Shown in pieces: positions 10,321 through 21,239 of a DNA stretch of 64,000 bases (position 1 is its first letter; each line of letters begins with the position of its first letter). The notes under the pieces are model-generated. The model was not told the DNA's origin and did not search any database. It saw only the letters and a list, made by a program, of their open reading frames with translations. The DNA lies in the NCBI GenBank assembly GCA_021234535.1, contig CM037846.1:19361814-19425813 (forward strand), written 5' to 3'. The translations under genes and the position numbers were made by a program. Origin of the DNA: Stichopus chloronotus. Its lineage: Eukaryota; Echinodermata; Holothuroidea; Aspidochirotida; Stichopodidae.

Positions 10321-13300
10321 TACACACACACACAACACACGCATTTGGACAACCCTTAACCCCAGTTGGTAATCCCGATCCATGTCATTCGTATACCATA
10401 AATACGATAATAAAGTCTAGACCAAGACTAAGAGTACTAAAAAGTACTAAATGTGACCTTCTTATGTTGCACCCTCTTTAAAAATGCTAGATCCGTCCCT
10501 ATGAAACATTCTTATACTTTGTATTTGGCCTATTTGTCGTAATATTTTTATTGTTTGAGAATGTGTATAACATCAGAGTGCAGCGCAATGAGCGTTTGCA
10601 TGTCTTTTATTCGCTAAAGAACGTTCTGCGCAATGTATATCGTGCGCAATGTATATCGTCCCCTGAGAAGCAAATATCTGACAATAGGCATTTGTGAAAT
10701 ACAACTTACACAATTTTTTTGCCCTTTCTGTCTCCAAATGGAGTAAAAGCATATTTATTTCAAAGATTTGTGGTAAATGATGATCTGCCAATGACAAGTT
10801 CTGTAAGAAAGTGCCCCAGTAGATAGACAGGAACGTTAAATTGTGAAGTTTTCTTATGTTCACGCCAACAAGATTATATTCATGAATAAGTCTTTCATGC
10901 CTCTCATTAGCTTTGCCTAGGAATGTTTCTGGTTGAAGGTCATCAATATCTACCTGCAGAGTCTAGGTAAACATTGGTAACCAAAACAAACATTTCACGT
11001 TCAAACTCGGGAAGCGTAAAAGACATCCTCATGGATTTAAACATAAGAAAAAGTGAAAAATCAACTTTTTTTTTTCTACTGTCAACTGGAGTGAGGATGT
11101 GGAGCTTCCCCCCACTTTTTTCAGGGGGGGACTCTAACATACCCCTTCAACTTTTTGGGACCTGCAAACAGACATATAATAAACTAAACTTTCCTCCGAA
11201 GAAGTATAAATTTTGGAAACTATGTTTAAAAAAAAAGACAAAATAGTTGAAATTGACATTGCAAAAAAGACTGGAAAGTGCCTTTTCCTGGAATTTGACT
11301 GGGCATTTTTACCAAACACTTCTCTGCACGCTACGCGCCAGCTGATTGTGGCGGTCTGCTTGCACCCCCTCCAAACTGTGACACATACTTTGCCCTCTAA
11401 AAAAGTTTAGTTATGTCACTGACAAAAAACCTAATAGCTGGAAGAAGTGTGCCAATGGACAAAATGGCGTCAAACTGTCCGCTTCATGAAGTTTCACGTC
11501 CCGCGGGAATAACTTGGTATGGCAGGTAAAATAGTACCATACGTGCGCGCTTAATAACAGCAACAGAAATGTTCGATCCAAAGACACGCACATTGCGTAA
11601 CGTATACTGTACAGTGCTGTGCTGCTGAATCATTTCATTACTGGCTATGAGTCAGTATTGTTATAGGTAGCTTTCAAGTTCGTGCTGAGGGTGACGTCAT
11701 CGATACCGTTGTAACGCAAAATAGAACCACCTGTGTAAACATCAATGCCAGTTTTAATTTCACTCTTCGCTAAAAATTATAAAGACTTAAACGAGATTTA
11801 ATTAAGACATTTGAAAGTAATAGGAGCAAGAAATTTTCGATTTAGTTTTACTTCCCTTTGCAAGTTATTGTTCAAAACTGCGAAACCTTCGACGCGCTCA
11901 CGAATGCCATACCAGTGACACGTGCGATAACAGAGCGACGGCAAACTTTAACAGACAATTTAGTATACCGAATCTTTCAAAACCTTACCATCATCCTTTC
12001 GGTCAGGCCTTCACATGCAGCTCAGATACACTGAATAAACACGAAAAATCTTATATCATGCACTAGCTGTCCATTTGCGGGACTTTCTTTCCGAAAATCG
12101 TAGTTTTGGGGATGACCATAGGATGCGTTGTCACGGCAGTAAAAATGTCATACAGTGTGCCCATCTTTAGCAACTAGCTAAATTAGCGATACAGTGGGAA
12201 CCGTTAGAAGTTTGGAAGAAAAGCAATGCTGGTATATCCTAACAATTTAAATGTTCATAGTCTTCTTAGCAGGAATTACGGCCGGGTACATAGCTCTTAC
12301 TTTGGAAGGAATATGAAAGGTTTTAGAAGCATTTAGTTTCAGAAGATTTACATTTTATAGGTGTGTATAGCCACCTACACTACTAGTTTATTTCGAGCCG
12401 CACTGGCACCGTCAAGAAGGCTGCCGCATATTTCTTTTTTTACTTAAGATTTTGCAATGTTGAAGGAACCACATGACTTCATTCAATCGAAACAAGGTTG
12501 TTTAATCTTTCAAATCGCTACGGTATTGAACTTAATTGAAAACCACCCAGCTCATTCCGAAAATCTGATGTTTTGTTCGGAAGATCCGGCGAGAGCGATT
12601 TGTGAAGAAAAGCAACATATGTTTAAGATAAAGATAGGGGTGTGTTAATAACATAGACTGTGAACGTTTTAGCATCATGAACGGCGCATACAAACAGCTG
12701 TTCAGTATCGTAGTAGATAGCTAACTAATTAAAACTTTGTTGCTATGTTCAATGGTAACGCGGAATGGACAATGTCGCCAGTGAACAGCTGAAATTAATT
12801 TTGCCCCTCCCCCCAAAAAAATCATATCTCAGTCGTCCGTACTCGGATTTACATGTCTTTTGTTTTGTTTTCTTGATTATTTTACGTCGCATGTCATCTT
12901 GCTATATTTGAATAGGTATTATATTTCCCCCTTTATCGTGTGGACTAGCTACCTATCTTCGACATCTCAATGTGGCAAGATTAGTTCTTCCTTGTATATA
13001 CAATTTTTTTTCTCAAACTCTCGCAAAGTCGATTTCTCGTGCCCTAACCCCATAGTCCAGAAATGTAAAATTTTCGACCATATCTCACAGGACTTTTCGT
13101 ACAGAATAACTCTAAACCCATAGCCAGGTGGTTAAGATTTTACAACCACGTTTCTAGTTAGTTGTAGCGGAGCAACAGTCGAATGATTTGCGCCCCCAAA
13201 GCCGAAAAATTGTAATTACTCGTTATTTCGCACGACTGAGGAAAAATTGTAATTTTTTTTTGCATCTAGTTCAGCCATAAAAAAAAAAAAATGGGTGCCT

Positions 13301-13701
13301 AAACTTATTGAACTCACCATTAAGATTACATTCCCACAGTTCGTGTGATCCTCCAGGGTCGGCCAATTTTACTGGCGGGGGGGGGGGGGGGATAAGTCTT
13401 CCAGCTAAAGTATAGGCTTTTATTGACTACTGTTAGGACAGGTTAGTGTAGATGTCCTCACATTTAAATAGACAAAGATGACGCAAATGGATACCTACGA
13501 TGATTATTAGTTTGACATCACTCTTATACATTAGATGTTGTACAACACAATATCCAAGGCATATTCTTGAATCAGCAAAAAAAAAACTTGCAAAGGGTCT
13601 TTTTATAAATCGTAAAAGAGAGTAGGCCTGTATGGGCATGAATAAACAAGAAAACTGACGTTACCTTTCCTAATTGATCGATTTCGGAATAATTTACTCA
13701 C
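10321..13701. other. Repeat-poor stretch, probably first intron of the LRR gene
   Basis: No exon could be fixed by eye. It lies downstream of the minus-strand LRR exon, so it should be intronic. It contains a 17-bp tandem duplication (GCGCAATGTATATCGT, about 10629-10660), a G run of 15 at 13377-13391 and A/T runs. I looked for 72-base LRR exons on the minus strand and found none that fits phase 2. A + frame at 12457-12648, preceded by a good pyrimidine tract and AG, is unassigned. Confidence 0.35.
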
Positions 13702-13937
13702 AGTGATTTAATACTCGAAGGCAATCGTCCTTCAGTCTGTGGCAGCGGTTCAAAACAAGTGGCAGCTTCACCATAGCAACGGCACGAAGGGGGGCAATAC
13801 CCCTGCGGCTGAGCTGACCCAGCGCCAAAGATCCATGTTGGTAGGTAAGACATTGGTGAAAATTCATGTGGTGTGGCTGGTTCGAAACTTGCACACAGCA
13901 CACAAAACATCATTGTGGAAAAAATGAAGCGAACCAT
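13702..13937 (-). CDS. First coding exon of a secreted or membrane leucine-rich-repeat protein
   Basis: The ATG at 13937 opens 78 codons plus two bases. Residues about 1-23 are a hydrophobic signal peptide (MVRFIFSTMMFCVLCAS). A linker follows, then a cysteine cluster CPPSCRCYGEAATC, which is exactly the C-x3-C-x-C-x6-C of an LRR N-terminal cap, then a first partial repeat ending SIKS and a split Leu codon. The exon ends in ACT and is followed by GTGAGT at 13701-13696, a strong donor, in phase 2. In LGR-type receptors exon 1 likewise encodes signal peptide plus LRRNT, and the LRR exons are 72 bases in phase 2. The rest of the gene must lie at lower coordinates or outside the window; I could not place it. 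Glycoprotein-hormone or relaxin-type receptor, or another LRR surface protein, are all possible. Confidence 0.62.
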
Positions 13938-15411
13938 ATCCAATACTGGCACTGAATGTGGAAACAAAGCAGTAAAATATGACACACTATTATTTTTTCA
14001 AACATAAGTAGACCTAACTAATTTATGAGATTTTGTTCAAGTAATGGTGCATGAAATAATGCATGAAATAATTTCCTACACCTATTTTAGCCCACCCCCC
14101 TCAAAAAGACGATGGGCAGTAGTATATTTACTTTTGATTGATTGCCAGTAACATTTCACAAAGATAGTTGGAAAACGCGGAATTCAAACATGCCAGGAAA
14201 CTTTTGGGGCAAACCAGTACTCCAACAAGCGAGTGCATGGGCATACCAAAGTTTTGACGTCTGTTTGTGGTTTCCAAAGTTTGGAAAATTTAACTCCTGC
14301 AGAAAGTTGGTAATTTATTCAAATTTGTACTGGTTTCAGTCAGTTTCAATTGCTTTTGTGTATTTTATATGTATATACTTGGATTCATTGTAGGATATAT
14401 GGCTATGATATTTGGCTTGCAAATTGACTTTCGAGTGTAAAATACTCACTGCCTCCTAACGTTTGCATTCTTACTATCCGGGCAATATTTACTACCCTGT
14501 TCCCATCCGGAATTTTGCAATTTTTAACAGGGGCGGTTCTACTTGACTAGCCCCCCCCCCCTCCTCCACCAAAAATGGGGAAGGGCAAATAATTTACATG
14601 AGCTATCGTTTGCCTTTATTTTTTGAAACACACAGCTGTTGAAACATTAAATATCAAAATAAAGAAGATATGGAGGCAATTAAGGCCATAAATTGTTTAA
14701 ATTAGTATATGAAATTACGACGACTCAACCAAAAGTATGATTGGATATTTTCTTTCCAGCTACGTGTTAGACTAACCACAGGTCAGAAGCGTTTCCGTTC
14801 AAAGAATACATTTTCACATTGCAACGTCAAACTAAATTACTTAAACGTAGGTTAGTAAGCTACGGATTTGAGCCAGTATTGTGAAAATAAAAACGCATTG
14901 ATAGTAAAAATGTTAAGTCTCTTAATTAAGTAGACTTGCTGATCGTACAACCACCTGACGTTTGTCGTCTCTCTCATATGGAAATTAATGTGATGCCAAA
15001 CTGCATATGCTAGCAAACAAGCGTCGCAAAGATGACAAATTGAAATTGATCTCTGATTCTACCGTTGCTCAATCAAATACTTTACCTTGTCACTAAAGTA
15101 TCTTCTGAATAAATTATCCTCTCGGAATAGGTGGATTGCGTTATTTGTCGCAACACAATACTTGAAATCGTCAATGTGCGTTTGGTTTATATCTCATCGT
15201 ACAGTAAATTGAATTTTTTGAAGTGGACGGTAATCTAAATAATCACGACGCGCGTGTTCGTGCCTGCGTGTACGGTGACGTACGCGTATTCGGAGTATTG
15301 ATACTGGCGCATTACTATTATTGTGTTTACAGCGTAGGTTGCCATCGCATCCTGAGCGCTGCCATGTGGGTCAGCCTGTCAGCTGACACGCTGGACCATG
15401 TATTGACGGTA
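13938..15411. other. Upstream flank of the LRR exon, with a C-tract element near 14530
   Basis: This should hold the 5' UTR and promoter of the minus-strand LRR gene, but no TATA box or initiator stood out. CAGGGGCGGTTCTACTTGAC followed by a C run (about 14529-14562) looks like one end of a C-tract MITE. No other gene was recognised. Confidence 0.35.
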
Positions 15412-15504
15412 GGATAATGAACGGTCGGGGTTAATACAAGCGTTGCACGAGGGCTCATCCAGAGTGCATCCAGCGACAGGATTAACCCCGATCTTGCATT
15501 ATCG
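15412..15504. repeat. Palindromic GGGGTTAAT repeat (hairpin of about 93 bases)
   Basis: The left arm GGATAATGAACGGTCGGGGT is complemented with few mismatches by the right arm ACCCCGATCTTGCATTATCG, with about 45 bases between. The words GTTGCACGAGGGCTC in the loop and ATAATGCACGATCTGGGTTA at about 20867-20887 show that a second, one-armed copy exists near 20.87-20.92 kb. It is a dispersed foldback-type repeat. No function is known to me. Confidence 0.5.
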
Positions 15505-15620
15505 AACAGTAAATACACAGGTCCAGGGTTGATTAACCTTGTTCATACATGTGAACAAGATTTTCATGAAAAAAAAAGAGACGAAAAAGTAAATTTGGTT
15601 CTTAAATAGCCGCATTTTTT

Positions 15621-16969
15621 ATTCCTTGCCGAAGGCAGAAGGAATCTATGCGATGGTGATGTCGTGTGTGTGTGTGTGTGTGTGGGTGTGTTTCGGGGAC
15701 GCCTTTGCTTGTAAACACGATATCTCAAGAAGGGCAACCATGAATGATCTCATACTTGGTGTGTGGGTTGGTCATATTGAGTAGATGATCCCTATTGTTT
15801 TTGGTGGAGGTCAAAGGTCATTTGAGGTCACCAGAGGTCAAAATGTGAAAACATTGTAAACACAATATCTCAAGAATGGTAACTGTGACTGATACTTAGT
15901 GTGTTGGTTGGTCATATTGAGTAGATGTTCCCTATTGTTTGTGGTGGAGGTCAAAGGTCATTTGAAGTCACCAAAGGTCAAATGGTGAAAACCTTGTAAA
16001 CACAATATCTCCAGAATGGTAACTGTGACTGATACTTGGTGTGTTGGTTGGTCATATTGAGTAGATGTTCCCTATTGTTTTTGGTGGAGGTCAAAGGTCA
16101 TTTGAGGTCACCAGAGGTCAAAATGTGAAAACATTGTAAACACAATATCTCCAGAATGGTAACTGTGACTGATACTTGGTGTGTTGGTTGGTCATATTGA
16201 GTAGATGTTCCCTATTGTTTGTGGTGGAGGTCAAAGGTCATTTGAGGTCACCAAAGGTCAAAATGTAAAAACCTTGTAAACACATTATCGCAAGAATTGT
16301 TACTGTGACTGATGACATACTTGGTATGTTGGTTGGTCATATTGAGAAGATGTTCCTTATTGTTTGTGGTGGAGATCAAAGGTCATTTGAGGTCACCAAA
16401 GGTCAAACTGTAAAAACCTTGTAAACACATTATCTCCAGAAGGGTAACTGTGACTGATGTCATACGTGGTGTGTGGGTTGGTCATATTGAGTAGATGATC
16501 CTTATTGTTTTTGGGTGGAGATGAAAGGTCATTTGAGGTCACGAGAGGTCAAACTGTAAAAACATTGTAAACACAATATCTCCAGGAGTCTAACCTTGAC
16601 TGATGTCTTACTTGATGTGTGGATTGTATATACTAAGTAGAAAACTTTTCTTTTTGGTGGTGGTCAAAGGTCATTTGAAGTCACCTGAGGTCAAACCTTG
16701 CTAACACATTATTTCCAGAAGGGTAATGTTGACTGATGTTGTGTTTTATGTGTTGGCCATACTGGGTAGGTGATCCCAATGGCTTTGGTGGAAACTTGTC
16801 ATGTGGATAATTCATGTTTGTTATAATATTACCATGTCGAAAGGATTCACCAACCCTTTTGGATTTCTGCTGTTTTTCATTTTGACATGGTTCCTTCCCT
16901 TTTCCACTGAGTTGCTTTTGTTGGTAAGTGATTGTGTGTATGTGAAAAAATGAGATATCGGCAAGGAAT
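15621..16969 (-). repeat. Composite repeat: hairpin end, (GT)n, 140-bp array of DR1 motifs
   Basis: It is bounded by a perfect 12-bp inversion, ATTCCTTGCCGA (15621-15632) and TCGGCAAGGAAT (16958-16969). The first end can itself fold (ATTCCTT..AAGGAAT). Then come (GT)n and about seven tandem units. AGGTCAAAGGTCA occurs at 15808, 15948, 16088 and 16228 (spacing exactly 140), with one- or two-base variants at 16373, 16519 and 16661. The layout of hairpin end, microsatellite and central tandem array is like Helentron-associated elements (Drosophila DINE-1, bivalve pearl). That comparison is inference. Related arrays in the opposite orientation are at 47.6, 52.5, 59.2 and 62.1 kb. Confidence 0.6.
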
Positions 16970-17544
16970 CACTAAGTCATTTGACTTTCTGGTTATAGAA
17001 CAGAAACCACGATAAAAGGTATAGAAATTTACAACATGTGCAACGTAACACTTAAAAAGAATAACAATAACAATTGACATAGCAACAATGCACCCTTTAG
17101 TTAGCTTGCTGTCAGTGTAACAATGTGTGCATGCTGTGGTTCAGTGGACGTGTATATTCGCTGTGCAGTGTGTACGGAACTCGGAGTGCTTAGTTACAGA
17201 GCGTTGTACAGTCCTACAGGGACTTGCTTTGTGCTATTTGCCTAATGACTAGACTGTTTTTGCATAAAGACAGTAACATATTTATTGAGTATTTATTTCG
17301 AGAAAAGCTTGGACACGTTTGATGTTTCAGTCTCATCCCTAAAAGCACCAATAACTGGAAGACTTGCTGTATGCGGACCCTACTTTGCCTGTGACTGTTT
17401 TATGCGAAATTCGGAACTTAGCCCTCGCCTAATAAGGTTTAACAAAGAAGGATTATAAATGGCAAAAACGTTACTGACAAACTGCTGTAAGATCACTTTA
17501 CTATGACACGCTATCTGTACACCAATTTATGTTGACATGACTTT
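16970..17544. other. Non-coding flank
   Basis: It starts with the conserved flank of the composite repeat (TCACTAAGTC...CTTTCTGGTT, also seen reversed near 56.7 and 57.0 kb). Beyond that nothing was recognised. Confidence 0.35.
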
Positions 17545-18260
17545 TGCATTTGATCTTTGATGGCATACCAAAGTCTTTGGATGATGTGCACTTATCACTT
17601 AAAATGAAGATTGTACATGTACATGTGATACATTCATGCCATTTGATGATCGTGCCGACTCATTTGATGAAGATATGAATTAAGTTACAGCTGCTTGATT
17701 GGTGTTCCAAAGTGATTACGCCTCAGATCACTGATTTGAGGGTGCAGTACCTGCTTGTAAGCACAAATTTGATGAAGATAATCGAAGTAGGCTATCCCAT
17801 TTCGTTTGAGTCATCCATCGAAAAACGATACGGGGCGGCAGATATACACGAAACTGATCTGTTTAGCCTAGTATTTCACATTCCAAGTTCAAATAGTAGC
17901 ACAATTACGTGATAACTTTTACAAGACGAAGATAAGTACGTCAATTTCTGTTTAAGACAGTGAATAAATGTAGGCTTAATGAAATTCACTGATTTTGAGG
18001 GGTCCATCTTGTGAAAATGTTTGAATGAGAACACATAGTTTATAGTCGTAAGCAGTAGAAACAGGGACGTAAGCCGAAAGTCACGCTCTTTGAAAGAAAA
18101 ACAAATATGGGGGGGGGGGGGGGAGTACTGAATAACTACGCGGAGCTCCACCAACTGACCAACTGTTGGCGCGGAGCGTACTGGAAAATCTTTTTGGCAC
18201 CACAAGCCATCTAGATAGCAGGAAACAATATTTCAAGAGTGTTCTAAGCTTTACTGTATG

Positions 18261-18377
18261 CAGTGGCCGCGCCAGAATGTCAGACTTGGGGGGCAAACTG
18301 AGGGCAGAGGAAAATGTTGGGGGGCAAAGATTTTCTCGCCCTCATGCCCCCCCCCCCAGCCCGTAGCGCCGCCACTG
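18261..18377 (+). mobile_element. Complete 117-bp hAT-type MITE with perfect 8-bp target duplication
   Basis: The element runs from CAGTGGCCGCGCC to GTAGCGCCGCCACTG, so the ends are inverted. ACTGTATG lies directly on both sides (18253-18260 and 18378-18385). A perfect 8-bp duplication is the hAT signature and means a fairly recent insertion. It is internally deleted relative to the 803-1010 copy and contains a C run. Confidence 0.82.
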
Positions 18378-18779
18378 ACTGTATGTACCCAAGCCTTGAA
18401 GTAGGCATCTCATTTATGCAATTGAATTGTAGTTTCTTTTCCATTTATTCTCTGAGCTCCGTCTTGGCAAATACCGAGGGGGATAAAAAAAATAACTTCA
18501 CTCCCCTGACTTTTCCATTGGAAGAACTGAGCAAACAAGTCCCCCCCCCCCCCGGCCCCCGATGCCAATGTCCCACTGAGTTATAACGTAAAGACCTGTG
18601 TCTTCTGGCCAAATGTTAGTGGACCCAGGTTAGGTATTAAGGTTACTGGGTTGGGTTAGGTCTGCGACCGAACGGGTGGTAAGCTTAGCCCTTCGCAGGC
18701 CTAGATCCTATGTCCTTTTCAACAACCGCATCACAGATAGCGTTTGCAATGCATGATGGGTATGAAAATTTGGGTTAGG

Positions 18780-19830
18780 CACTACTCAAAGTCCCATTTT
18801 CAGTATGGTCCATAGGTCTCAAAGATAAAACCTTATCCTGTAGGTACCACTAAAACATTTTCATTGTGATAAACCATCGGCAATGTGCAAGCGAATATGT
18901 GCAAGCGAATATGTGCAAGCGAATATGTGCAAGCGAATATGTAGTAGTAGAAGCGTTTTGTTTAATTTCATAAAATGAGCTATAGGGTCCATATGGGACC
19001 TTAGCGAATAGTTTTTGAATATCCCAAATGATACACCTAAGGAAAGTTGTGTCCATGTTTCATACAAATCCATGACCGCATGTGGGCGGAGTCTCATATG
19101 AAAGTATCTCATATTAAAGTATTGAGTATCGAATTTCATAAAATAAGGCATAGGACCCACATAGTACCTTGGACTGAAAAAATTATGTTCACACGAATGT
19201 CCCAATAACAGAGTATCATTGTGACAAGCCACCACCACTGTACATAAAAGTCTGTTCTAGAGACACTGCAGAATTTGAATAGATGGACTACAAGGCCCAC
19301 ATGGAACCCCCAGTGAACACCCTCAATTTAGTTACCACTAATTTACAGAGTATCATTATGACAAGCCATCCATCATTGGGTCATCAATAATTGTGGAAGA
19401 GAACATGCAGGAGTGAAGCGTTTTGCGGAGTTTCATAATATGGTCCACAGCATCCACATGGGCCTTTAACAAAACGTTTTTAAACACCTCAATGTTTCAC
19501 CATTCATGGAACATTGCATCCAAGTTTCATACAAATCCATGAACGCATGGGAAGGAGAAATATTTTTAAACAAAAATTCATTATGTGGACCATTGGCCCA
19601 CACTGCACGTGGTACCACTAAAAATTCCTGAACTCCCCGAAGGTACCGTTAACAGAGTATGATTATGACACATGATCAACATTGTTTAAGACAGTCTGTA
19701 TAAGTAGATATATTTCTGAATTTTACAAAATGGGCCCTAGGGTCCACGTGGGACCTTGAACCAAAATTTGTTGAATACCACAAATGCAATATCGTGTTCA
19801 AATCTTACACAAATTGGGTACTTCGATTAC
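18780..19830. repeat. Diverged tandem repeats, with a 14-bp x4 minisatellite at 18885-18940
   Basis: GTGCAAGCGAATAT is repeated four times without change from 18885 to 18940. Around it, longer units recur with divergence. The recurring words are TTTCATAAAATG(A/G)GC, AGGGTCCA(T/C)(A/G)TGGGACCTT, AACAGAGTATCATTGTGACA and CATACAAATCCATGA. The same family is at about 7085-7350. Open frames here are repeat artefacts. Confidence 0.55.
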
Positions 19831-20110
19831 CTTCATCAAATTTCTGTTTGCACGTACACAGAAGCACCCACTGCACCATCAACTGATATGAGACTTACGG
19901 TAATCACTTTGGAACGCCAATCATGATGAAAATTGCAGCTGTAACTTAATTCATACCTTCATCGAATGAGTGTTCATCCTCAAATGACTTGGATATATTA
20001 TATACAGCCTACATATAAAACTTCGCACCCTCATCAGATAATGTGTGCTCATCATCAAAAGAATTGATCACGTACATATGGTGGCTTCACACCTTCATCA
20101 AATGATATGT

Positions 20111-21239
20111 GCACATACTTTATGGCTAGTCTGAGATAACTCGTGTCACTGCCTTCCCTGCTTAATATTCCACCATATAAGAGAAACGTTAGGCCTATTA
20201 GTTAATACATTACTTGTGCTTTGGAATTCTCTGTTCTTAATTTATCTGGTGGTTGTATGTAGACCCTTCAAGATTGATTTTTTTTCAAGATTTCAATTTC
20301 AAGACGGGAACGGATTGCAGTCCTTAGTCTTTTTACGATTTTAACGAACTGTTTTTTCACTCCTGCATGCGTAGAAGAAGTAAAGGTAGTTACTGTAGGC
20401 TATTAAGCTTTCAAAGGTGTTCAAAATTTGCGGAATAAGCTTTCGCCCGAAACAATTCTGAAATATAGAGAGGTTAAGATTAAGGTCAGAAGAATTACCC
20501 CTTACATTATCACTTTGTTTTTGTTAAGTATATTTATTTGTGATTTAAATTTACGTACATTTATAATTTACTTTTCATCAGGCTTAGGTCCTAAGTGTAA
20601 AGTTAGGTCTACAAACTTCAAACCGAACGTTATTTCACTATTACTAGTGATAGCATTAGCCATTGTTTTGTATTGAATAGCAGACTGAAAAACACTTTCG
20701 ATCTACGGTTTTATTGCATCCATCCGCCGGTGGGTGACTCCAGTTTATCCTCGTGGTTTATCGGCCGGATAACCCACGGTCACCTGACTGAAATGGGCCA
20801 ATAGGAGTTGAGGATTCTTCCCAAATATGTATGAATAATAAACGCTGGACTGTTTCTTAACCGCAATATAATGCACGATCTGGGTTAATTTAAGCAATGC
20901 ACGGGGGTAGCTCTATGGTCCTAGGCTAGCTGTATTGACAATGCTCTCCATTGAGAATATAGCATAGACACCGATATGTAATTACTGTACCCAAAACTTT
21001 GTGCACCTTATTTTTTTGCACCAAAAAAGGAGTGCAGCTAGCTGCTACAACCACATTAATCTGCAGTGACTTAGGTAATTAGTTTCTAAACAATGCTTTC
21101 CCATTTTAAGTGCGCTTTTCGAAGCTCTCTATTGTAACGTTAGTCTGGGTTGCTCCTTATTAAGTGTTGAAGTCCTTGGTTTGCTAAGAACATTGGTCTA
21201 ACGTTCATTCCTTTATCTTTATTCCAGTATAAATTTCAA
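20111..21239. other. Non-coding, with one arm of the GGGGTTAAT repeat near 20.87 kb
   Basis: The 82-codon + frame at 20428-20676 ends in hydrophobic residues but matches nothing I know. A stretch near 20865-20915 shares ATAATGCACGATC, GGGTTAAT and GCAATGCACGGGGGTAGCTC with the foldback repeat at 15.4 kb. Rules for a gene are not met. Confidence 0.35.

Larger units (their letters stand above)
17545..20110. repeat. Region bracketed by an inverted repeat of about 250 bp
   Basis: The left arm (about 17570-17790) and right arm (about 19815-20110) match in reverse complement. The clearest block is ATGAATTAAGTTACAGCTGC, followed by a diverged linker, GGTGTTCCAAAGTGATTAC and AATTTGATGAAG. The TTTGATGA word recurs many times in both arms. 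Between them lie the 18261-18377 MITE, C and G tracts and the 18.8-19.8 kb repeats. This may be one large foldback element or two inverted copies of a repeat end. Confidence 0.45.

Noticed and set aside
12457..12648. Plus-strand frame after a good pyrimidine tract and AG
   Set aside because: No donor or poly-A signal fits, and the peptide matches nothing known. Kept only as a note under the 10.3-13.7 kb stretch.
13870..13892. B-box-like GGTTCGAAAC, possible tRNA or SINE
   Set aside because: It falls inside the LRR exon on the other strand, with no A box at the right distance and no poly-A tail or repeat copies.
15662..15690. (GT)n and other (CA)n tracts as possible CRISPR or satellite
   Set aside because: Simple microsatellites at the end of composite repeats. 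No spaced direct repeats of CRISPR type exist here, and the sequence is eukaryotic.
18861..19238. 125-codon minus-strand frame
   Set aside because: It consists of the 14-bp minisatellite and the diverged 18.8-19.8 kb repeat translated, including runs like RLHIFACTYSLAH.
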